Part shown: one piece after another, positions 6,988-15,347 of the stretch
Position numbering within the stretch: the first letter of the stretch is position 1
Layout of the letters: every line of letters begins with the position of its first letter
Origin: Chryseobacterium cucumeris
Lineage (GTDB): Bacteria > Bacteroidota > Bacteroidia > Flavobacteriales > Weeksellaceae
Assembly: GCF_001593385.1 (NCBI RefSeq)
Contig: NZ_LUVZ01000003.1
Span: 1 to 64,000 of the forward strand
DNA: 64,000 bases
Reading direction: 5' to 3'
Program-made: the position numbers and the translations under genes
Notes under the pieces: model-generated
Told to the model about the DNA's origin: nothing
What the model saw: the letters and a program-made list of their open reading frames with translations, nothing else
Databases searched by the model: none

Positions 6988-9491
6988 CAGTTTTTCTGTG
7001 CAGATAAAAAGTTTAAAAATAAACGTGCAGCTCCTACATTTCCCGCAGGTAACTGTCTGAAAAATGCTAACGGTGTATAAATAAAATTACCCTTTCCGTA
7101 TCTGGCATATAAAGTTGATCCCTGAAGAGGCTCTTCATCCGTATCATGCATTTCAAAAAGCGGTTCATATGCGGCATCCCATTGAGCAGGGAAATAGGCA
7201 CCACGTTCCTGTACCCAGCCTTTAAAATCATCCGCAGTTATTTTATTCGGAAAGTTCAGTAATTTATGATTGGGATTTAAAAACCTAACCGCAGCATTTT
7301 CTTCAGTAACACGCTTATTGGCAATAGTGAAATTGTACATTCCCAATTTGTCAACGGTTGTATCCTGGTTGGTATTATACTGCATCACCAGATTACCTCC
7401 GGCTTTGGCATAGGACCATAAAAACGGCATCCAGCGGCCCAGCTTTTTCTCGGTGTTATTGGCACGAACACCCAATACAATGGCATCATATTGTGATAGT
7501 TTGTTTTGATTGCCGTTTCCGCCGGATTCATCTATGTTTCCATAAAAATCTTCGTCTTTCAGGATATCTACCTGAACACCTGCAATGCGCAGAAACTCGG
7601 GAATAAAATCACCCGCACCTTGTATGTAACCTACTTTTTTTACTTTCGCCTGAATATCGCCTTTCATTACTAACACAGTGGCAGGCGCAAAATATTGCAG
7701 GGAAGGCAAATGCGGATACTGAATTAATATTTGTTTTTTATTATAGATAGCCCCATCTGCAACATAATTGGCGTCCAGTTGCAAACGGTTTGAGCTTAGG
7801 GAAGCAAGCTTAGCTTTTGGAATAACGTAATCGAAAGTAAAATCTTTCTCTTTTACAGAATTTACTTCAGCACTTCCTAATCTTTCTCCGTTATACATGA
7901 GGTTCAAAACACCTTTATTGAATGGTTTGTTGGAATTCATCTTAAAATGTAAACTCAAATGTAAATCTTCATTTTCTTTGACCCAATAAAGTGATTGTGT
8001 AAATTTCAGTTCCAATGCTGGAACAATGCGCAAAGCTTCGACCACATCACCACGCACCGGATCTAATTTCTTGAAAGATAAAGGAAGCTTAACCTGAAAC
8101 TTTTCTGAACCGATTTTTAAACCAAGTAAAACATTCAGCGGTGATTCTGCCTCCGGTAAACCGATTAAAGTATCATTGGGAACGGAGAAAGTGGCTGCAT
8201 TCACGGGAGGTTTTGCCAACCAGTAAGGTTCTGTGAGTGCTGCATCAGCAGGAATCTGAATGTCGTGCTGAATGGTAATTAAAGAATCTTTTGATAGTTT
8301 TCGGTTAAAATTTTCTGATTGACTTAGCCATTGTACATCCTCTAAAATAACAGGATCTGCAGCTCTTGAAATCAGATTTAACCTGAAAGTGTAATGATCT
8401 CCGGCAACCGCTTCAGCCTGATTGGTAACAACCTCACCCATAAATCCGGCACAGCTTAAAATAATATGGTCAAGAGATTTAATTTTATCCTTTTTAAAAT
8501 CTCCATCTTTGATTGCCATGACCTTTTTTCGCAAAGCAAGCAAAGCAGGTAAGCTGAGGTCTGGATGATTGAAATTGAAAGCAGAAATAATCTGATCTAA
8601 TGACTGATCAATATCAGCGTTTCCTTGTGAAGTCCAGGTTTTAGTAACTCCGTCAAAAAGAGTTGCTTCTGCAGGCTCACCGGCAACGTGGGCAAAATAT
8701 TCTATTCTGATCCCGGCTACAGACTGTGTTCCTGCTCCCTGGCTTTTATGCAAACTTCTGCTTAATCCGGCCAATTCTCCGTAACCCATTCCCAGTTGAG
8801 CGTCATATTGCCCAACGGTCACTTTCAGTTGGTTTTCAGCAGTGGTATTCACTCCACCAAAGCGGAAAGTATTCCACAATACGCGTTTTGGCTGCCATGC
8901 ATTGACATATTTCAGTTGATCCGGGAAAGCCGTTTTATCACCTGCCAGCTTAAAGGCTTTTTCCGCTACCACAGCCGAAGCTGCATGTTGTCCGTGCCCT
9001 GCCGCAGCAGTAGGAGGAAAACGACAAATGATAATATCCGGACGGAATTTACGGATTACCCAGACTACATCTGCTGTAATACTGTCTGCATTCCATTGTT
9101 TAAAAGTGTCGGTCGTATTTTTAGAAAACCCGAAATCAATCGCACGGGTAAAAAACTGTTGGGCACCATCTAACTTTCTTGCTTCCAAAAGCTCATGCGT
9201 TCTGATTAAACCCAATGCAGCACCTTGTTCTGTGCCTAATAAATTCTGCCCGCCATCACCTCTGGTTAAAGACAGATAGCCCGTTTCTACATTTTGGTCG
9301 TTGATTAACCAGGAGAGCAATCCCGTATTCTCATCATCGGGATGAGCTGCAAGGTATAAAACTTTAGGAAGATGTTTCAGCGTTTTGATTTCACGGTAAA
9401 TTTCAGATGATTGGGAAGGCCGGACCTGCTGGGCCGAACAAAATACCGTATAAAAGCCAAGGATAAATATAGTGCTTACTTTTTTGAACAT
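6987..9491 (-). CDS. Secreted PIG-L (LmbE-like) family deacetylase, long form
   Basis: 834 residues with a signal peptide (MFKKVSTIFILGFYTVFCSA). The N-terminal metal-dependent N-deacetylase domain (about 40-290) has the zinc motif AHPDDE at 49-54 and a second ligand region GHGQH near 165-169. The rest (about 300-834) is beta-rich, then a Rossmann-like region (YDAIVLGVRANN, GGNLVMQYN) resembling the glutamine-amidotransferase-like tail of large Bacteroidetes PIG-L proteins. It should deacetylate an N-acetylated sugar or related amide outside the cytoplasm. It is the first gene of the operon with the membrane peptide and the symporter, which may import the product. Confidence 0.88.
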   Translation of the reverse strand: MFKKVSTIFILGFYTVFCSAQQVRPSQSSEIYREIKTLKHLPKVLYLAAHPDDENTGLLSWLINDQNVETGYLSLTRGDGGQNLLGTEQGAALGLIRTHELLEARKLDGAQQFFTRAIDFGFSKNTTDTFKQWNADSITADVVWVIRKFRPDIIICRFPPTAAAGHGQHAASAVVAEKAFKLAGDKTAFPDQLKYVNAWQPKRVLWNTFRFGGVNTTAENQLKVTVGQYDAQLGMGYGELAGLSRSLHKSQGAGTQSVAGIRIEYFAHVAGEPAEATLFDGVTKTWTSQGNADIDQSLDQIISAFNFNHPDLSLPALLALRKKVMAIKDGDFKKDKIKSLDHIILSCAGFMGEVVTNQAEAVAGDHYTFRLNLISRAADPVILEDVQWLSQSENFNRKLSKDSLITIQHDIQIPADAALTEPYWLAKPPVNAATFSVPNDTLIGLPEAESPLNVLLGLKIGSEKFQVKLPLSFKKLDPVRGDVVEALRIVPALELKFTQSLYWVKENEDLHLSLHFKMNSNKPFNKGVLNLMYNGERLGSAEVNSVKEKDFTFDYVIPKAKLASLSSNRLQLDANYVADGAIYNKKQILIQYPHLPSLQYFAPATVLVMKGDIQAKVKKVGYIQGAGDFIPEFLRIAGVQVDILKDEDFYGNIDESGGNGNQNKLSQYDAIVLGVRANNTEKKLGRWMPFLWSYAKAGGNLVMQYNTNQDTTVDKLGMYNFTIANKRVTEENAAVRFLNPNHKLLNFPNKITADDFKGWVQERGAYFPAQWDAAYEPLFEMHDTDEEPLQGSTLYARYGKGNFIYTPLAFFRQLPAGNVGAARLFLNFLSAQKN

Positions 9492-9508
9492 TTAAATTTG
9501 CTTTGCGG

Positions 9509-9537
9509 CAAATATAAGTAAATCCTCTTTCTTTCAA
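9509..9537 (-). promoter_or_regulatory. Promoter of the PIG-L/symporter operon
   Basis: The minus strand reads TTG (9537-9535), an 18-nt spacer, then TATATTTG (9516-9509), 17 nt before the ATG at 9491. This is one of the best-formed promoters in the window. Confidence 0.7.
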
Positions 9538-9585
9538 CATTAAAAGAATCAGGCTGTGAATTTTACAGAATTTTTTTTAAAATTA

Positions 9586-9780
9586 ACCGCAAAGGCAGAA
9601 AAATTTTATTGTTTAAACACTTTAGTACACTTCACAAAGTCTAAGGAAACACTACATAATGAAGTTCACATAAGATGAATATCTTCGATTTTCTACAAAA
9701 CTTTAGTGGACTTCTTATACACAAGGTAGATTAGCTTACATAACTAAAGTGTTTAAAAAGCTCTTGTGCCTTTTATTGCT
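9586..9780. repeat. Intergenic inverted-repeat element
   Basis: Perfect 15-bp arms TTTAAACACTTTAGT (9612-9626) and ACTAAAGTGTTTAAA (9743-9757) stand 116 bp apart. The outer flanks are also roughly complementary (CGCAAAGGCA against TGTGCCTTTTATTGC). Inside, CTTTAGT-n-ACTTC occurs twice in direct orientation. The layout resembles the short non-coding inverted repeats dispersed in flavobacterial genomes. No gene is visible in 9492-9950. Confidence 0.5.
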
Positions 9781-9919
9781 CATAAAAAATGAAAATTAGC
9801 CGATAAAAAAATTAAATTTTTATCTTAAAAAACATATCATAATGATACTCAATATTACCAATTAGTTAATTTTTATCAATCACAAACTTCTTTTTTTCAT
9901 TTTTCACAAAAAAAAGAAT

Positions 9920-9927
9920 TATATTTG
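9920..9927 (+). promoter_or_regulatory. -7 promoter box for the surface protein gene
   Basis: TATATTTG lies 23 nt before the ATG at 9951. The upstream -33 region is only T-rich. Confidence 0.55.
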
Positions 9928-9950
9928 GTTCACACAAAATACACCCTCAT

Positions 9951-11168
9951 ATGAAAACAAAATTTACACATCTCACTGCTATTCTTATTTCAGGTATTTC
10001 TTTTGCCCAAGTAGGGATCAACACAGCTTCACCTAAAACAACATTGGATGTATCTGCCACAAGGGACACTTCAGGAGTGATTACGAATAACACACAAACA
10101 TTCGGATTACAGGCCCCAAGGCTTACCAGAGCTGAGCTTACAGCCAATACCGCTACCTATGGCACCAATCAGACCGGCGCATTAATTTATATTACGGACG
10201 TCACCGGCGGAGATGCCACAGGGCAACGTATCAATGTTACTGCTATGGGTTATTATTATTTTGACGGAACAGTATGGCAAAGACTGACACAGGCAACCAA
10301 TGCCGTAGCTCCGGCAATTTCTACATTACAGTGTACCACAGCTTACTTAAGTCCTTCTACTTATACTCCCGGTACTCCTTACACCGGAAACCTGAGAGTT
10401 ACTTATAGCGGAGGAAACGGCGGAGCTTATAATTCAGGAACTCCTTTTACCATCAACGGATTGACTTTCCAGCTAAGACCGGGAACTTTAGAGTTTGGTG
10501 ATGGCGAACTGGTATTCTCAGTAAGCGGAACTCCCACCACTGCTAATGACATGACTATTCCGATGACCAACAGTACGGTTTCTTTCCTAACAGCAGCGCA
10601 AAACTGTACCGCTACAGTGGGAAATAGCAGCCGTGCAGACATTGCACCTGTTGCAGCAATGGGATATCCTACTCTGACAACTGATTCCAACGGGAAACAA
10701 GCTTATACCTTCCCTCTTGCTACCCCGGATGGTAAGTATTCCATCAGAGTAATATTTGACACCACCAGTGGTACAACCGCTGCCATTCCTAATGTACAAT
10801 TATTTAACAATACAGGTTCTACCGTAAATCTATATTGGAATTACAATACCGAATATGGCGGTTATATTGGAGCAGCTCAAACTACCAACAATATTACTTC
10901 AGGAGTATGGGGCGGTATGGGAGATGCAACAGCTACCTGGTTTCCTCAAGGCACCGGAGCAGTAGGAAGCGCTTACTGGGGGAACGTAGGGATTATAGAT
11001 GGTTCCAGTGGCGGACCTGAGCATAGAAGATATACCTGGATAGACAGCAACGCTTCTTCAAAAACTGCTTATACCGCAACCATTATGGCAGGAGCCCCCA
11101 CCTCAGGGAGTGCCCAACCCAACCTTTCTAAAATTTACATAAAGATAGAGCAAGTAAAAGCTCAATAA
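9951..11168 (+). CDS. Secreted surface protein with 'AQVGINT' head
   Basis: 405 residues with signal peptide MKTKFTHLTAILISGISFAQ. After cleavage it begins QVGINTASPKTTLDV and continues with QAPRLTRAELTA and GQRINVTAMGYYYFDGTVWQ, the standard opening of many flavobacterial outer-surface proteins. Residues about 120-400 are Thr/Ser/Gly-rich beta structure of unknown role, with an aromatic-rich stretch YWNYNTEYGGYIGAAQ near 300. No C-terminal gliding/T9SS sorting domain is obvious. The function is unknown. A second protein with the same head starts at 63643. Confidence 0.8.
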   Translation: MKTKFTHLTAILISGISFAQVGINTASPKTTLDVSATRDTSGVITNNTQTFGLQAPRLTRAELTANTATYGTNQTGALIYITDVTGGDATGQRINVTAMGYYYFDGTVWQRLTQATNAVAPAISTLQCTTAYLSPSTYTPGTPYTGNLRVTYSGGNGGAYNSGTPFTINGLTFQLRPGTLEFGDGELVFSVSGTPTTANDMTIPMTNSTVSFLTAAQNCTATVGNSSRADIAPVAAMGYPTLTTDSNGKQAYTFPLATPDGKYSIRVIFDTTSGTTAAIPNVQLFNNTGSTVNLYWNYNTEYGGYIGAAQTTNNITSGVWGGMGDATATWFPQGTGAVGSAYWGNVGIIDGSSGGPEHRRYTWIDSNASSKTAYTATIMAGAPTSGSAQPNLSKIYIKIEQVKAQ

Positions 11169-11171
11169 TAT

Positions 11172-11198
11172 AATGCCCCTGAAAAAGGGGCATTTTTA
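11172..11198 (+). terminator. Terminator after the surface protein gene
   Basis: Stem AATGCCCC (11172-11179) with GGGGCATT (11187-11194), a 7-nt loop and a T run. It begins 3 nt after the stop codon. Confidence 0.85.
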
Positions 11199-11201
11199 TT
11201 T

Positions 11202-11741
11202 TTAACGGGTTTCAGCTATCTTCTTTTCTCTTCTTCTCTGAAGAATAAGGTGTGCAGCATCCAGCATTTTCACCGTATGAATATAGGGCATCACGATATT
11301 TCTTTCCGGTAGATTTTCATAAACACCCATTGAAAAATAGACGATTCCGGACATAAAATAATCAAATTCTTTGAGGGTGTAGGCACTGAAGGCTTTTTTG
11401 AAAACCAGCAGAGGATTCCGGTATTCTTTCTCCGAAAGAAGGCCAAGAACCCAAGGGGAAATCTTTTCCGATTGTGTATCGACTATCCATTTTCTGTCCT
11501 TCAGCATCATGAGATATCCTGCCCGGATCAATGACCTCATCGACTGATGAAACTGGAAGATCACCGCCGGATCTTCATGGATCCAGCTGTTTCTCTTTAC
11601 CGCATAATTCATAATGTTGCTGAGCCTTTCTTTGGAAACATCCAGCTCATTGAACTGAAAGAAAGTTTCTATCAGCTGCAAGCCGGAGTTCTTCTTTTCT
11701 GCCCGAAACCGGGGATCAAAGTTTGTTCTGCTTTTTTTCAT
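11202..11741 (-). CDS. Hypothetical protein, 179 residues
   Basis: I do not recognise a family. The protein is soluble, helical and charged at both ends, with several Trp/Phe-rich segments (FQFHQSMRSLIRAGYLMML, YFMSGIVYFSMGVYENLPER) and a basic tail (LILQRRREKKIAETR). It starts with MKKSRTNFDPRFR and has no signal peptide. It is divergent from the XRE regulator at 11831, with a perfect 16-bp palindrome between them, so it may be a target of that regulator. Its own -10 region reads TACATTTA on the minus strand, one base off the consensus. Confidence 0.6.
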   Translation of the reverse strand: MKKSRTNFDPRFRAEKKNSGLQLIETFFQFNELDVSKERLSNIMNYAVKRNSWIHEDPAVIFQFHQSMRSLIRAGYLMMLKDRKWIVDTQSEKISPWVLGLLSEKEYRNPLLVFKKAFSAYTLKEFDYFMSGIVYFSMGVYENLPERNIVMPYIHTVKMLDAAHLILQRRREKKIAETR

Positions 11742-11780
11742 TGTTTGTATTTTTTATAAATGTAAGAAAAAAAACAATAA

Positions 11781-11796
11781 AACACATATATGTGTT
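11781..11796. promoter_or_regulatory. Perfect 16-bp palindrome, likely operator
   Basis: AACACATATATGTGTT is fully self-complementary. It lies between the divergent 179-residue gene (start 11741) and the XRE regulator gene (start 11831), placed where it would cover the promoter region of the former. Short perfect palindromes are typical XRE operators; autoregulation is an inference. Confidence 0.55.
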
Positions 11797-11830
11797 GATG
11801 AAAAATTTTAGAAAACTCAACCTTTACTAA

Positions 11831-12139
11831 ATGTATAAATGGCAAATAGAAGAATTAAAATTTCAAATTGGAAAGCTTATTCAATTATATAGGCTTAAAA
11901 AGGGACTTTCACAGTTTCAACTTGGAAATGAGCTCAATATCTCAAGTAACCATGTTGGTAGGATTGAAAGATCTGAAACAAACCCAACCATTGAAAGTCT
12001 TGTCACATTCTGTAATTTTCTTGAAATTGATCTGTTACATTTATTCACAAAACTCAATGAAAAAGAATTAAAGAAGATTGAAAGTGAAATCGACCAGCTA
12101 CAAAAAGAATTTAAAAACCAAAATAAGAGAAAATCCTGA
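11831..12139 (+). CDS. XRE-family helix-turn-helix regulator
   Basis: 102 residues. The Cro/C1-type HTH occupies about 11-70: IGKLIQLYRLKKGLSQFQLG, ELNISSNHVGRIERSETNPT, IESLVTFCNFLEIDLLHLF. A charged coiled-coil tail (about 72-102, KELKKIESEIDQLQKEFKNQ) probably mediates dimerisation. The DNA from here to the end of the NACHT gene is visibly AT-richer than the flanks, as in acquired DNA. A terminator follows directly. Confidence 0.85.
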   Translation: MYKWQIEELKFQIGKLIQLYRLKKGLSQFQLGNELNISSNHVGRIERSETNPTIESLVTFCNFLEIDLLHLFTKLNEKELKKIESEIDQLQKEFKNQNKRKS

Positions 12140-12156
12140 CGAAAGTTGGGATTTTT
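12131..12156 (+). terminator. Terminator with GAAA tetraloop after the XRE gene
   Basis: Stem AAATCCTGAC (12131-12140) pairs with GTTGGGATTT (12145-12154) through 8 Watson-Crick and 2 G-T pairs around a GAAA loop, followed by T residues. The stem begins inside the last codons of the gene. A near copy follows the lipoprotein gene at 12679. Confidence 0.75.
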
Positions 12157-12197
12157 TGTTTTATGGAAAACCGTAATATTTAACAGAAATAATAGGA

Positions 12198-12205
12198 TAA
12201 GTTTG
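12198..12205 (+). promoter_or_regulatory. -7 promoter box for the small lipoprotein gene
   Basis: TAAGTTTG fits TAnnTTTG and lies 45 nt before the ATG at 12251. Confidence 0.5.
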
Positions 12206-12250
12206 CATCTATAAAACAGCAAAAAATTTTAATTACTAAATAATAAATCC

Positions 12251-12652
12251 ATGAAAAAAATCGCTTTCTTTTTGATAATTCTATTATCAATGACCTCTTG
12301 TACAAATTACTATACGGTATTACTAACTGAAGATACCAATGTATATGCAACCAGCAGTAATGAAAATCTTATAACCACAATACCCAAAGACACTCAAGTC
12401 TATATATCAAATAAAGCAAACAAAAAGAATTACAAAAAAATAAAATGGGGAAATTATTACGGCTTGGCTTATAATCCAAGTTATACTTCTTATAGTACTT
12501 ATACATCGACTAGCCATTACAATACATCCACTCCTTCCTACAATTACACTCCTAGTACAAGCGGCGGAGGAACAGTGCATGTAAAAGGCTACACAAGAAA
12601 AGATGGAACTTATGTAAGGCCACATACCAGAAGTGCCCCGAGAAGAAAATAA
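12251..12652 (+). CDS. Small lipoprotein with SH3-like region and GYTRKDGTYVRPH tail
   Basis: 133 residues. A lipoprotein signal (MKKIAFFLIILLSMTSC, acylated Cys at 17) is followed by a stretch resembling bacterial SH3 repeats (YTVLLTEDTNVYATSSNENL), a Tyr/Ser/Thr-rich linker (about 75-112) and the tail VKGYTRKDGTYVRPHTRSAP. That tail motif recurs in many small exported proteins of Bacteroidetes and other phyla. A role at the cell wall is possible but not shown. It has its own promoter and terminator. Confidence 0.75.
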   Translation: MKKIAFFLIILLSMTSCTNYYTVLLTEDTNVYATSSNENLITTIPKDTQVYISNKANKKNYKKIKWGNYYGLAYNPSYTSYSTYTSTSHYNTSTPSYNYTPSTSGGGTVHVKGYTRKDGTYVRPHTRSAPRRK

Positions 12653-12678
12653 TGGATCATGTTGAAAAAATAGAATTG

Positions 12679-12706
12679 AAAGTCTCGACAAAAGTTGGGA
12701 TTTTCT
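12679..12706 (+). terminator. Terminator after the small lipoprotein gene
   Basis: AAAGTCTCGAC (12679-12689) pairs with GTTGGGATTTT (12694-12704) around an AAAA loop, with three G-T pairs. The 3' arm is the same as in the terminator at 12131, so the two look like copies of one module. Confidence 0.65.
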
Positions 12707-12823
12707 TGTGATTAAATTTTTAAAATCTTTAAAAAATCCGTGAAAATACTGATTCAAAATTTGGAGATGGCCCCTATTTTTGTCTACTGCGGGAACCCGT
12801 AAGAAACTTAATTTATTGAATTA

Positions 12824-12831
12824 TATATTTG
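12824..12831 (+). promoter_or_regulatory. -7 promoter box upstream of the NACHT gene
   Basis: TATATTTG lies about 150 nt before the chosen ATG (12983). The gap 12653-12982 otherwise holds the terminator above and a small GCGGGaaCCCGT hairpin near 12789-12800; no further gene is visible. Confidence 0.4.
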
Positions 12832-12982
12832 AAAATTTAGATTAAGATTTAACTAAGTTCAACTCTTAAAATAAATGCCAGAAGTTTAAGAAAAATATAA
12901 TCGAATTGCAATAGTAGATTATGACGAGTTGGGATTTATCATTATCATTAAACATCAGCATTTACCATATAAAACTTTAACA

Positions 12983-14497
12983 ATGAATGAATTAATTGAA
13001 ACTTTTTTCAATCACTTTTTTACACCTAAAATATCTAAAATATTATCTGAAATTATAAATTTTGGAGCCATTTGCACTGCAATCACTTTTATTACTAAAT
13101 ATTTTTACAATTTATTTTTAAAAAGAAAAAACAATCTTAGTCTTAAGCCTTACTATACAAATACAGTTCTACAGTCTGCTAAAAAAAAATATATCCGTTC
13201 AAAATGCCAAAATATTGATCCATCAAACGAAATTGAGTACAATAACAACTTTGCATTTGCAGTCCGTGAGGACTTACTGAATTTTTTTTTAAAGAATGTT
13301 TTTAGAATTAAAGATCCTGAACAGAAATACTATTTAATTTTAGGAGATGCAGGTATGGGAAAAACTACTTTCCTTCTAAACCTATTTAGACTTTATAATA
13401 AAAACATTAGAAATCTTATTTTTTCAAATGAAAAAATGAAGCTTTTACCTTTAGGAGAAAGTTTTGATGAGTTAAAAAAAATAATTTCTGAAATTCCAGA
13501 GCCAGAACAAACTATATTGCTATTGGATGCACTTGACGAATCAAATCTTTTTTTTCACGAACAGACAAATAACTACTCTTTATTTTTGGACAAATTAATA
13601 AATTCAATCTCTCATTTTAAACAGGTAATAATCACTTGTCGAACTAATTTTTTTATTAATGAAAAAGATGAACCATTCGAATTAAAAATAAAAAAATACA
13701 ATACAGAAGGTAATGGTTTTCATATCATTAAAAAGGTTTATCTTTCACCATTTAATCAAGCCGATGTTAATAAATATCTAAATAATACATTCCCTTTCTG
13801 GGAAATCGAAAAGAAAGAAAAAGCAAAAAAAATTATTTTGAGTACAAAAGATATTTTCTTCCGCCCTATGTTATTATCCTATATTGACGATTTGGTAAAA
13901 TTAAATAGAAATGACTTCTTAAAATTTGAAGTATATGAAACATTAATTGAAGCGTGGATTAATAGAGAATCTAATAAATACTTTGAATCAGAAAGATATA
14001 TTTTTAAAAGTAATTTGTATCTATTTACATATGAGTTGGCAATATCTATTTATAATAACTATAAAGAAAATGGGTATTTTATTAGTTTTGAGGAATCACA
14101 AGCAATTGCGTTAAAAAATAATATCAATTTAAATGAATTAGAAATTCGTAGCAGAACGCTTTTAAACAGAAATTCAAATGGCGATTATAAATTCTCACAT
14201 AAAACAATCCTTGAATGTATTTTATCATATTTTTCTTTTCTATCAAGAAAAAATATTGGTTTAGACGAATATGAAATTTTTTATGATTTAGAAAATTTTG
14301 ATTTTGCAAAGGGTTTAGTTGAAGAATTACATCTTAATTATAAGTACAATTTCAAGCTTCCAAATTTTTACGATAGTGATATGATTGCGAATGAACATAT
14401 TTCTAAAGTAATAAAAGAAAGATACAAAAATAATAAGCCTACAATAGTCTGGCAAAATGGATTAAAATATAGAGTTCATTTGCAAGATATTGGATAA
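12983..14497 (+). CDS. Membrane-anchored NACHT-type (STAND-like) P-loop NTPase
   Basis: 504 residues. A hydrophobic N-terminal segment (about 24-46) precedes the NTPase domain: Walker A GDAGMGKTT (121-129), Walker B LLLDALDE (179-186) with the D-x-[DE] signature of NACHT domains, and ITCRT (217-221) as sensor. A winged-helix-like region follows, with the FSHKTILE motif at 404-411; after about 430 only a short C-terminus remains, without LRR, WD40 or TPR sensor repeats. The longest frame begins at TTG (12929), but the ATG at 12983 is preferred. The gene is very AT-rich and stands alone with an XRE gene nearby. Bacterial NACHT proteins include anti-phage sensors, so a defence role is plausible but unproven. 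Confidence 0.8.
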   Translation: MNELIETFFNHFFTPKISKILSEIINFGAICTAITFITKYFYNLFLKRKNNLSLKPYYTNTVLQSAKKKYIRSKCQNIDPSNEIEYNNNFAFAVREDLLNFFLKNVFRIKDPEQKYYLILGDAGMGKTTFLLNLFRLYNKNIRNLIFSNEKMKLLPLGESFDELKKIISEIPEPEQTILLLDALDESNLFFHEQTNNYSLFLDKLINSISHFKQVIITCRTNFFINEKDEPFELKIKKYNTEGNGFHIIKKVYLSPFNQADVNKYLNNTFPFWEIEKKEKAKKIILSTKDIFFRPMLLSYIDDLVKLNRNDFLKFEVYETLIEAWINRESNKYFESERYIFKSNLYLFTYELAISIYNNYKENGYFISFEESQAIALKNNINLNELEIRSRTLLNRNSNGDYKFSHKTILECILSYFSFLSRKNIGLDEYEIFYDLENFDFAKGLVEELHLNYKYNFKLPNFYDSDMIANEHISKVIKERYKNNKPTIVWQNGLKYRVHLQDIG

Positions 14498-14518
14498 ACT
14501 TACTATCTGCTCCCCGCT

Positions 14519-14542
14519 CTCCGAAGTCTCCCGACTTCGGAG
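14519..14542. repeat. GC-rich hairpin after the NACHT gene
   Basis: A perfect 10-bp stem CTCCGAAGTC (14519-14528) with GACTTCGGAG (14533-14542) and a TCCC loop. No T run follows, so it is not a standard terminator. The GC-rich sequence contrasts with the AT-rich surroundings and looks like a dispersed REP-type unit or a transcript 3'-end protector. Confidence 0.5.
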
Positions 14543-14614
14543 CAAGTTCAAAGAAAAAAAACTTATTTCATCAGCTTAAAATCAGGAACATTTCCATAGC
14601 ATAAATCAAAACAA

Positions 14615-14648
14615 AAAAATCCCAGCTTTTCGTTTGGGATTTTTAAGC
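14615..14648. terminator. Bidirectional terminator between NACHT and lipoprotein genes
   Basis: AAAAATCCCA (14615-14624) pairs with TGGGATTTTT (14635-14644) around a 10-nt loop. The A and T runs allow it to act on both strands. Confidence 0.75.
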
Positions 14649-14708
14649 AAAACAAGCTTCAAGTCTCTATTGTTCCAGTATTTATCTTATATTTTCACCA
14701 TCTTCACT

Positions 14709-15347
14709 CTACAGTTTTGTGCCTTGCTCAACCGGCGCTTTCTGTAAAATTTGTATGGCTCCGGTAGAGGTATTTCCATAAAGCTGAATATAAATATCAT
14801 CGCCATTTGTTCTTCTGATGACATATACTTTTACGGGTTCATTCCAATAATCTATAGAACCTTCCTCTCCAAAGTATTTGGCATCTTCTTTTATTCTGTC
14901 AAGCTCTGGCTGAGAAACTTTACCATCAAATATTTTCACACCGCCAACTTTTGTAATAGCATCATCATAACTTTTCAAAAAATAGGGCAATGACCATTCT
15001 TCCGTATTACCTTTCCCATTGACTACATATGTTTTCCATACTTTTCCTTCTATGGGCGTCATTACTCCGTTAAGTGGAAAATACAGCCTGTCAAAGCTTC
15101 TTTGTACGGGTTTATTTTGAAAGTCCAGTCCTTTGGGAAAACTGAAAAAGGGAAAATCTCCTACCTCAGCGGTGGAAACCGGCACAGAGTTGATGTCAAA
15201 CTGAGTAGTTTCTCCCGGAGATTTTTCTGTGGCTGTAGTATTTCCTATGGCGACAGTATCCTTAGCGGCCTCTGTTTTCTCTTCAGTCTTTTTGTTGCAT
15301 GCAGCAAGCAAAGCGCCTATTGATAGAATAATCAGTGTCTTCTTCAT
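14709..15347 (-). CDS. Lipoprotein of unknown function
   Basis: 212 residues from the chosen ATG at 15347, which gives a clean lipoprotein signal (MKKTLIILSIGALLAAC, Cys17). After a low-complexity linker (about 18-48) the mature part starts DINSVPVSTAEVGDFPFFSF. The pattern 'FPFFSFPKGL ... VWKTYVVNGKG ... SYDDAITKVGGVKIFDGKVS' resembles the region that precedes OmpA domains in some outer-membrane lipoproteins, but no OmpA domain is present. The function is unknown. The gene is alone on this strand. Confidence 0.7.
   Translation of the reverse strand: MKKTLIILSIGALLAACNKKTEEKTEAAKDTVAIGNTTATEKSPGETTQFDINSVPVSTAEVGDFPFFSFPKGLDFQNKPVQRSFDRLYFPLNGVMTPIEGKVWKTYVVNGKGNTEEWSLPYFLKSYDDAITKVGGVKIFDGKVSQPELDRIKEDAKYFGEEGSIDYWNEPVKVYVIRRTNGDDIYIQLYGNTSTGAIQILQKAPVEQGTKL

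Noticed and set aside
12929..12982. TTG-initiated extension of the NACHT protein
   Set aside because: A better ATG follows at 12983 and the extra residues look like untranslated AT-rich DNA.
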